A stretch of DNA of 64,000 bases from an uncultured beta proteobacterium (GTDB taxonomy: Bacteria > Pseudomonadota > Gammaproteobacteria > Burkholderiales > Burkholderiaceae_C). Position numbers and translations under genes: made by a program. Shown here in pieces: positions 58,050 through 64,000 of the stretch (the first letter of the stretch is position 1; each line of letters starts with the position of its first letter). A model generated the notes under the pieces. It was not told where the DNA came from and did no database searches. It saw nothing but the letters and a program-made list of their open reading frames with translations. The DNA is taken from contig CAIVXG010000047.1 in the NCBI GenBank assembly GCA_903909815.1, positions 1-64,000 on the forward strand, in the 5' to 3' direction.

Positions 58050-59375
58050 ATGACGGTTAAACAACCCATGCCCGGCGAACTTGAGCCCATCGAGACGGCA
58101 AGTCGTGACGAGATTTCAGCGCTGCAACTCGAACGCATGAAATGGAGCTTGAAACACGCCTACGATAACGTGGCGCATTATCGAAAGAAGTTCGATGACC
58201 ACGGCGTCCATCCCGATGACCTCAAGACGCTGGCCGATCTGGGCAAGTTTCCGTTCACCACCAAGAGCGATTTACGCGATACCTACCCCTTTGGCATGTT
58301 CGCCGTGCCTCGCAGCCAGGTGGCTCGAGTGCACGCTTCGTCCGGCACGACCGGCAAACCTATCGTCGCAGGTTACACGCGCAAAGACATCGACACCTGG
58401 GCCCATCTGATGGCCCGCTCCATTCGCGCCGCAGGTGGGCGCGCCGGCGACACATGCCACATTTCTTATGGGTATGGATTGTTCACGGGCGGCTTGGGGG
58501 CCCACTATGGCGCCGAGCGCCTGGGCTGCATGGTGGTGCCAATGTCGGGCGGTCAGACCGAAAAGCAGGTTCAATTGATTCAGGATTTTCGGCCTGAAAT
58601 CATCATGGTGACGCCGTCCTATTCGCTGGTGATTGCCGAAGAGTTTGAACGTCTCGGTGTCAAGCCCGAAGACATCTCCTTGAAGATTGCTCTCCTGGGT
58701 GCTGAGCCTTGGGGACATGGTATGCGCGACGAGATCGAGCGCAAGCTAGGCATCGATGCCATCAACATCTACGGGCTGACCGAAGTCATGGGCCCGGGCG
58801 TAGCGTCCGAGTGCATTGAGTCAAAGGATGGGCCAGTGATCTGGGAGGACCACTTCTATCCTGAAATCATCGACCCCGAAACGGGTCAGGTCGTCCCGGA
58901 CGGAGAGGAAGGCGAACTGGTATTCACGTCGCTGTCCAAGGAAGCCGCGCCGGTCATCCGCTATCGCACGCGTGACCTGACCCGTTTGCTGCCACCAACC
59001 TCGCGCAGCTTGCGCCGCATGGACCGGATCACGGGACGCACCGATGACATGTTGATCGTTCGTGGCGTCAACGTTTTTCCAAGCGTGATCGAGGAGCAGA
59101 TATTGCGTGACAAGCGGCTGGCAGGCACCTATCAGATTCGCCTCACGCGCGAGGGTCACCTCGACAGCGTCGAAGTACTTTGTGAACTTCAGCGCGAATT
59201 TTCCAATCGCCTGTCGCCTCTCGAGTTGCAGGCCATCAGCGCTGAATTGCAGCATCGCATCAAGACCATTGCCGGCATTTCTACTGGGGTGTCGGTCATG
59301 GCTCACGAGTCCATTGCGCGCACCCTGACAGGCAAAGCCCGCCGGGTGGTCGACGAGCGTCCCAAGCAGCAGTGA
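58050..59375 (+). CDS. padJ: Phenylacetate-CoA ligase (second copy, PadJ-like)
   Basis: 441 residues from ATG 58050 (MTVKQPMPGEL). PaaK-type motifs: VHASSGTTGKPIVAGYT, IYGLTEVMGPGV, RTDDMLIVRGVNVFPS and the terminal ARTLTGKARRV lysine region. It lies after padEHGI as in the pad cluster of Azoarcus evansii. It makes phenylacetyl-CoA from phenylacetate, CoA and ATP for the padBCD step. Last gene of the plus-strand catabolic block. Confidence 0.9.
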   Translation: MTVKQPMPGELEPIETASRDEISALQLERMKWSLKHAYDNVAHYRKKFDDHGVHPDDLKTLADLGKFPFTTKSDLRDTYPFGMFAVPRSQVARVHASSGTTGKPIVAGYTRKDIDTWAHLMARSIRAAGGRAGDTCHISYGYGLFTGGLGAHYGAERLGCMVVPMSGGQTEKQVQLIQDFRPEIIMVTPSYSLVIAEEFERLGVKPEDISLKIALLGAEPWGHGMRDEIERKLGIDAINIYGLTEVMGPGVASECIESKDGPVIWEDHFYPEIIDPETGQVVPDGEEGELVFTSLSKEAAPVIRYRTRDLTRLLPPTSRSLRRMDRITGRTDDMLIVRGVNVFPSVIEEQILRDKRLAGTYQIRLTREGHLDSVEVLCELQREFSNRLSPLELQAISAELQHRIKTIAGISTGVSVMAHESIARTLTGKARRVVDERPKQQ

Positions 59376-59630
59376 GGGCGGGAGTCGATATGAAGAAATT
59401 CAGGATGCGACTGAAGACCTGATGGCGCTCCTTATGGACGTTCGGTTCAACTTCGGTCGAAAAGCACTCAGTCATGGTTACGCTGCCGTGTTTGAATCAT
59501 TTCTGCTGTTAGCAACGCGTGCCGATTGGGAATTCGGTGTGGGGCAGATTGGCTATCGCATTCTTGTCCAAATCAACCCCAGGAATATTTGGGAAACCAA
59601 CAATCAGGCAACGCAAGTTATTGATTTGTA
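59376..59630. other. Unexplained junction stretch
   Basis: 255 bases between padJ and the moaC remnant with lower GC than either side. It holds a 69-codon frame (59422-59631) that resembles nothing I know and is probably not a gene. No integrase, insertion-sequence end or tRNA is visible. It forms the presumed right junction of the catabolic block. Confidence 0.4.
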
Positions 59631-59765
59631 ATGCGCATTTACACGATCTACGACATTTGCAAGGCGGTGGACCGGGGCATGACCATCACCGCCGTGAAGC
59701 TGCCAGTAAAGCATGGCGGCAAATCGGCCAGCGTCTTGGCGGATCGGGCGCCTGGCGCGGATTAA
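59631..59765 (+). pseudogene. moaC: moaC 3'-end remnant
   Basis: 44 codons reading [20 protein letters not shown] and then [16 protein letters not shown], matching the last part of the intact MoaC at 2603-2700 ([28 protein letters not shown]). At DNA level it is diverged, mostly at third codon positions. Only the C-terminal quarter is left, so it cannot encode an active enzyme. It stands next to a PglL gene and most likely marks the right end of an insertion into or beside moaC. Confidence 0.8.
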
Positions 59766-61366
59766 TTTTCCGGCTCGAGGTCGTCGCTGATCGCGTCTGC
59801 CTCGTCTGCATCGTCGGCACCGGTTTTCAGCCAGTGCGCGTATTCGTCGGGAAACGCGGCGCGAAAACGCTGCATGTGAAACAGCGCCTCATCGTTCAGC
59901 CCCAGTTGCGCGTCGCTTTCAATCAGCCTTGAAATGACGCGCGCTTCCGGCGAGAAGTGCAGCACTTCCAGTGCCATCGCATGCGCAGTGGCGGCGTTGC
60001 TGCGGGTCACGGCGATGCTGGTGAGCTCGGCGAAACGCACGTGCTTGCTGAATAGCCACGAACCCTGCAGCTTGGCCAGCGTATCGTCGCGATAGGCCTC
60101 ATCCCGCTGCGAAGGTGACAAAAAGATCTGGCTCACGCGGTGGTAGTCCCAGGCCGTGTGGGCCGTGACGGCCAGCAGTGCGACGGCGGCGCCCGCCGCT
60201 GCAGCGCTGGCGTAACGCGACCCACGGGCAGTCCGCACGTGCGCGCCCGAGCCCGAAGCCAAGTGAGAACGCAACAACAGCGCCAGGCACAGCGTAGCCG
60301 CCATCGAGAACGGCGCATACCAAAGCGGGTACTCGACCATGCTGTGCACCAGGATCAGGATCAACACCGCCCACGCCATACGTCGGGCCGGATCCTGCTC
60401 GCGCCAGGGGCGCTGGCGCAGCGCAAATACCAGCGCACCGAAGCACAGCAGCAGGGCTGCAGGAACACCCAACTCCACGGCCAATTGCAATGGCAAGTCG
60501 TGCGCATTGTCCAGAATGTCGCAAAACCGCGTACCGGGATAAAGCGTGATGTAGTGGGCATAACTCAGTTCGCCCCAGCCCCAGCCGAGCCAGGGTTTTT
60601 GTGCAATCAGGTACAGCACATTGCTCCACAGCGTGCGCCGACCACCGCAGGCGCTGTTGCCCTGGACAAAATGCGCCGCCGCACCTTGGGTCGCGGCGTC
60701 CAGACCGGCCAGCCGGGGCAACAGCCACAGGGCAGCCACGCCGTAGACCAGCACGGCGAACAGCAACAAATGGGCTGTGCTGCGCTGTGTGCCTGCACCT
60801 TGCACTTTCTTGTCGAAGAGGCTCCAGACCCCCAGGCACAAACCCAGCGCCAGCAATTGCACCGCCCCGGTCCGCGACGACGTCGTCGCGTTACCCAGCG
60901 CCAGCAGCGCGGCCATGAACCAACCAAGCGCAATGGGCATGCGCCGTGTGGTGTCTCCTTCCTCCGACGCCGCGGGCCTTTGCGCCAACCACCAAAGCAG
61001 CACGGCCAGGCCGATGTTGGTGAGGGTGGCGAACTGGTTGCGCTGGCGCAAATTGGCGAAGGCCTCGCCCAGGGGCGTGACATTCACCAGCGGCGCCAAC
61101 GCGGCCGATACGCCGAAGTACTGCAGCAATCCGATGACGCTGCTGACCAGTGCCGCCAGCAGCCAGCCCAGAGCCACCGCCCGCGCCAGGGCGACGCCCG
61201 AAAGCTGGTTCAGTGCCAACAGCAGCAGCAACACAGCGGCGCCCAGCGAGGTGGCCAGCGTCTGCATCATCGCCGGCGAAGGCCCGGAGGCAGACGAGAT
61301 CAGCCAGGGTAGCGCGATGGCAAGTGCGGCAATACCGCAGGCAAGGGTTCGAGGCAAAGGGTTCAT
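59762..61366 (-). CDS. pglL: O-antigen ligase/PglL-type pilin glycosyltransferase
   Basis: 534 residues with about 12 transmembrane segments. The Wzy_C/PglL signature [17 protein letters not shown] lies near residue 350. The periplasmic loop region with [16 protein letters not shown] precedes it. The C-terminal soluble part is PglL-like. Transfers lipid-linked oligosaccharide to pilin or other proteins in the periplasm. Housekeeping right flank, convergent with the moaC remnant. Confidence 0.85.
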   Translation of the reverse strand: MNPLPRTLACGIAALAIALPWLISSASGPSPAMMQTLATSLGAAVLLLLLALNQLSGVALARAVALGWLLAALVSSVIGLLQYFGVSAALAPLVNVTPLGEAFANLRQRNQFATLTNIGLAVLLWWLAQRPAASEEGDTTRRMPIALGWFMAALLALGNATTSSRTGAVQLLALGLCLGVWSLFDKKVQGAGTQRSTAHLLLFAVLVYGVAALWLLPRLAGLDAATQGAAAHFVQGNSACGGRRTLWSNVLYLIAQKPWLGWGWGELSYAHYITLYPGTRFCDILDNAHDLPLQLAVELGVPAALLLCFGALVFALRQRPWREQDPARRMAWAVLILILVHSMVEYPLWYAPFSMAATLCLALLLRSHLASGSGAHVRTARGSRYASAAAAGAAVALLAVTAHTAWDYHRVSQIFLSPSQRDEAYRDDTLAKLQGSWLFSKHVRFAELTSIAVTRSNAATAHAMALEVLHFSPEARVISRLIESDAQLGLNDEALFHMQRFRAAFPDEYAHWLKTGADDADEADAISDDLEPEN

Positions 61367-61425
61367 GATGATGCGTAGGCGTGCGGTGGGTCACCGCCGC
61401 CGCAAGTTTGACACAAGGCCTGGTG

Positions 61426-62187
61426 CTACTTGAATCGATAGCTCAGAGCCATCAGCCCTGAGTCCTGCTGGGCCCGTGCCACCAGCGGGCTGGCGCTGAT
61501 GGCCGGATCAAGCCAGCGCCGGCGCAAATAGAAATTCAGGTACCAAGTCGGCGTGACCTTGATTTCGCCCAACAACCCGAGCAGGGGGTTGAGTGCGCTG
61601 GCAGGCTGATAGGCAGCGCCAGCGCTGGCCTGGCTCTCGGCCAATGACACGCCGTAAAAATAGCGCACGTACTGTCGCGACTGGTATTCAATCCCGACCT
61701 CCGGATAGAGGGTGACGGACCCCAAGTCGAGTTGAGCGGCGTAAATCAGCTCCGCCAGATTGCCCTTGGACCGATGAACGTCGTGAAAGCCGTTGATAAA
61801 AAAAGCGCCCAGCGGCGTCACCTGCAGGCTGCCCAGGCCCAGCGGCACGGAACTGCGGCGTTCGGTGATGCCGCGCAAGGCCGGCGTATCGGCCTTGAAT
61901 CCATCCTGGCTTACGCGCGCAATCAGTTCCACGTGACCGTAGCCCAGCGGCAGCGTCTTCAGACCCAACGTGTCGATGCGCACAAAGGCCCGGCCATAGT
62001 CAAAATTGGCGTAGGGCAGGGCTGTTGTGGCCTCCGCCAGGCCGCGCACCCGGCTGCGATTGGAAACCACGCTCACGCCCAAGTCGCCGTCGATACCATC
62101 GGGGAATTCGGCGGCAGTCTGCTGCGCGCAGACAAGGCCACTCAGAGAGCAGGCAATGGCAGCGCCGAGCCTGCGGCGGCTCAGCAC
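61426..62187 (-). CDS. MipA/OmpV family outer-membrane protein
   Basis: 253 residues with signal peptide ending GLVCA before QQTAAEF. The beta-barrel pattern of alternating hydrophobic strands and the C-terminal SGLMALSYRFK, ending in an aromatic-basic tail, fit MipA/OmpV scaffolding porins. The start overlaps the next minus-strand gene end by seven bases. Surface or cell-wall role; not connected to the catabolic block. Confidence 0.78.
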   Translation of the reverse strand: MLSRRRLGAAIACSLSGLVCAQQTAAEFPDGIDGDLGVSVVSNRSRVRGLAEATTALPYANFDYGRAFVRIDTLGLKTLPLGYGHVELIARVSQDGFKADTPALRGITERRSSVPLGLGSLQVTPLGAFFINGFHDVHRSKGNLAELIYAAQLDLGSVTLYPEVGIEYQSRQYVRYFYGVSLAESQASAGAAYQPASALNPLLGLLGEIKVTPTWYLNFYLRRRWLDPAISASPLVARAQQDSGLMALSYRFK

Positions 62188-63005
62188 GTTGCTTCTGGCA
62201 CTGTGCGCGCCAATGCACGCCGGTCGGGAATCGGTGCCCCATCCACAAACACCTTGAACTCGCCGGGCTCGAACGCGGTCCAGGTTTCATTGGTGGTGAG
62301 CGGCTCGGTCACAACAATGGCGAGGCGGTCGTCGGGGCCGTTGAGTTGCGCCAAGTCGACATGCACGTCGTCGTCCTTGAGCTGGACGTCGGCGAACGGA
62401 TATTGGCGCACCAGGTAATGCAGCTTGGTGCTGGCGTGCGCCCACATCGCTTGACCGTTGCTCAGCAGAAAATTGAAGGTGCCGTGTTTGGCAATCTGAG
62501 GCACCAGTTCGCGCAGCGTGAGCGTGAGCTCGTCCACGCTGGGCACGCTGGCATGCGACTTGGAGAGTTGCTGCAGCAGCCAGCAAAACGCGAGCTCGCT
62601 GTCGGTATTGCCCACGGGATGGAAACTGCCGTGCAGCGGCGGATTGAAACCCTTCAGATCGCCGTTGTGCGCAAACACCCAGTAGCGGCCCCACAGCTCG
62701 CGCACAAAGGGATGGGAGTTCTCCAGCGTGATCTCGCCCACCGTCGCCTTGCGCACATGGGCCACCACGTTATGGCTTTTGATGGGATAGGAGCACAGCA
62801 TCTGTGCGACGGGCGAGCTGGATGCGCTTTCGCTGTCAACAAAGCAGCGCACGCCCTTGCCGGGTTGACCATCATCGGCGCCGAAGAAGGCAATGCCCCA
62901 GCCGTCGGCGTGGTGGTCGGTGCAACCGCCGCGCTGCGAGAACCCGGTGAAACTCAAGGTCAGACTCGCCGGCAGGCGGCTGTTCATGGCAAGAAGTTGG
63001 CACAT
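62181..63005 (-). CDS. Class II glutamine amidotransferase (YafJ-like)
   Basis: 274 residues. N-terminal Cys2 nucleophile (MCQLLAMNS), then GWGIAFFG, HVRKATVG and FAHNGDLKG, the class II glutaminase motifs. Lacks a synthetase domain, as in YafJ/EgtC-type proteins. Substrate unknown. Part of the right flank. Confidence 0.87.
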   Translation of the reverse strand: MCQLLAMNSRLPASLTLSFTGFSQRGGCTDHHADGWGIAFFGADDGQPGKGVRCFVDSESASSSPVAQMLCSYPIKSHNVVAHVRKATVGEITLENSHPFVRELWGRYWVFAHNGDLKGFNPPLHGSFHPVGNTDSELAFCWLLQQLSKSHASVPSVDELTLTLRELVPQIAKHGTFNFLLSNGQAMWAHASTKLHYLVRQYPFADVQLKDDDVHVDLAQLNGPDDRLAIVVTEPLTTNETWTAFEPGEFKVFVDGAPIPDRRALARTVPEATC

Positions 63006-63033
63006 GCTCAGAGTTTAACTTGTCATCACCGCG

Positions 63034-64000
63034 TCACACCCCCGTTGGCGTTCGCGAGCGAGGCGGACGCAACCGCCACGCGACCACACCCGCCAGCGCG
63101 CAGGTCGCGGCCAGCAGCAAAAAGGCTTCGTTGAACGCCTGCAGTCGCTGCACTGAGAGCGCCGCCAGCTTGAGCGAATCGCCATGCGCTGCAATGCGCC
63201 ATTCCAGCACAATGCCGCACAGACTCACGCCCAACGCGCCGCCGAGCACGCGCATGAAGTTGGACAGACTGGCGGCCTGCGACACCAGGTCGGTGCTGAC
63301 GGCGCGCATGGTACTGAAGTGCATCGCCGGCAGGATCAGCCCCAGACCGATGCGACCCACCAGCGCCCAGATCGCAAGCCAGGTCCAGACGCTGTCCAGG
63401 CCCAGGCTCGGCATCAGCGCCATGGAGGCGGTGAGCAGCGCAAAGCCCAGGCTGGCCAAGGGCAGGTGCGGAGCGTGGTCCAGCACGCGCCCGACCACGC
63501 CGATGGTGATGGCCAGCGCCAAGCCTGCGGGCAACAGCATCCACCCGGCCTGGGCCGCCGACATGCCCAGAGCCAGTTGCATATACACCGGCAGCAAGTA
63601 GGTGGAACCGAACAGCGCCACGCCATAGAGAAACGCCACGATGCAGCCCACGGCAAAACGTCGGTTGCGAAACAGGTCCAGACGCACCAAGGGCTCGACC
63701 TGGAAATGCGTCCGCTTCCGCAGCAGGTGGTATTGCCACGCCACAAAGCCCGTCAACGTCAACGCCGATGTTGCCAGCAACAGCGATGCCACCGACACGC
63801 TGCCGTTGCGCCATTGCACCAGCGCATTGAGCAGGCACACGACCCCGACCGAGCCCAGCAGCAAGCCGCGCCAGTCCAGGCGCGAGTCGTCACGTGTGGC
63901 TTCGCAGGTTCTGGCCGGAACGAAGCGGCGCGCCATCCACAGCGACGCGAGACAAAACGGAACCACCATGAAAAACACGGAGCGCCAGCCAAAAGAGTGC
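63034..64000 (-). CDS. MFS transporter, DHA2-type, partial (5' end outside window)
   Basis: The frame is open through the right edge, reading HSFGWRSVFFMVVPFCLASLW at the cut, the usual DHA2 segment after transmembrane helix 5. Visible part: about nine transmembrane helices including GMSAAQAGWMLLPAGLA and SNFMRVLGGALGVSL. Drug or acid exporter by family; substrate unknown. The gene starts beyond base 64000. Confidence 0.83.
   Translation of the reverse strand, partial: HSFGWRSVFFMVVPFCLASLWMARRFVPARTCEATRDDSRLDWRGLLLGSVGVVCLLNALVQWRNGSVSVASLLLATSALTLTGFVAWQYHLLRKRTHFQVEPLVRLDLFRNRRFAVGCIVAFLYGVALFGSTYLLPVYMQLALGMSAAQAGWMLLPAGLALAITIGVVGRVLDHAPHLPLASLGFALLTASMALMPSLGLDSVWTWLAIWALVGRIGLGLILPAMHFSTMRAVSTDLVSQAASLSNFMRVLGGALGVSLCGIVLEWRIAAHGDSLKLAALSVQRLQAFNEAFLLLAATCALAGVVAWRLRPPRSRTPTGV

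Noticed and set aside
2711-59630. Search for an integrase, transposase or tRNA attachment site supporting the island
   Set aside because: None is recognisable inside the window. The island idea therefore rests on the moaC duplication and gene content, not on mobility genes.
59631-59765. Possibility that the short moaC-like frame is a functional small gene
   Set aside because: It has only the C-terminal quarter of MoaC and lacks the LCHPL region needed for activity, so it is treated as a remnant.
1-64000. CRISPR arrays, rRNA and tRNA genes
   Set aside because: No regularly spaced repeat-spacer pattern and no recognisable rRNA or tRNA sequence was seen on either strand.

Overview
The window is high-GC DNA, probably from a betaproteobacterium of the order Burkholderiales (Comamonadaceae-like). 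This placement rests on the flanking housekeeping genes (a BepA-type M48 protease, moaC, a PglL-type pilin glycosyltransferase, MipA/OmpV and a YafJ-type amidotransferase) and on a dispersed intergenic repeat near the left end. It is an inference, because the window has no rRNA or tRNA marker.

About 57 kb in the middle (roughly 2.7-59.6 kb) is an almost uninterrupted set of genes for anaerobic breakdown of aromatic acids. It lies between an intact moaC (2219-2710) and a diverged copy of only the 3' end of moaC (59631-59765), which suggests a catabolic island inserted at moaC.

Layout. (1) 2.9-10.5 kb, minus strand: a benzoate uptake and activation operon (DUF4863 protein, benzoate-CoA ligase, alpha/beta hydrolase, livJHMGF). 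(2) 10.6-12.9 kb: gcdH (glutaryl-CoA dehydrogenase) and a divergent LysR gene. (3) 13.0-27.4 kb, plus strand: bzdR followed by bzdNOPQ-M-S-T-U-V-W-X-Y-Z, an Azoarcus-type ATP-dependent benzoyl-CoA reductase cluster with its ring-cleavage enzymes, then a gamma-carbonic-anhydrase-like gene. (4) 27.4-31.3 kb: a hemerythrin/DUF2249/membrane-protein cassette, then a lower-GC patch with a quinone-reductase-like MDR gene and a 4-hydroxybenzoyl-CoA-type thioesterase. (5) 31.6-35.8 kb, minus: padBCD-like phenylacetyl-CoA:acceptor oxidoreductase, divergent from a GNAT/Rrf2 pair. (6) 37.1-40.7 kb: LysR, an NDP-forming CoA ligase and a FlK-like thioesterase. (7) 40.7-48.8 kb: a second branched-chain-type ABC importer and a TRAP importer. 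(8) 48.8-59.4 kb: an IclR regulator, an aldehyde:ferredoxin oxidoreductase fused to a MoaD-like domain, a phenylacetate-CoA ligase, phenylglyoxylate oxidoreductase genes (padE, a padH/padF-like fusion, padG, padI) and a second phenylacetate-CoA ligase (padJ). (9) From 59.6 kb: moaC remnant, pglL, mipA, an amidotransferase and a partial MFS exporter.

The genes form one connected pathway. Phenylacetaldehyde or phenylacetate is taken up, oxidised and activated to phenylacetyl-CoA. PadBCD oxidises it to phenylglyoxylate, and PadEFGHI converts that to benzoyl-CoA. Benzoate enters through its own importer and ligase. BzdNOPQ reduces benzoyl-CoA with ferredoxin electrons (BzdM, BzdV). BzdW, BzdX and BzdY hydrate, oxidise and open the ring to 3-hydroxypimelyl-CoA. 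BzdZ and GcdH act in the lower pathway. The promoter regions hold several repeat arrays that look like operators, notably three units at an exact 19-bp period before bzdN and a matching site before the benzoate-CoA ligase operon.
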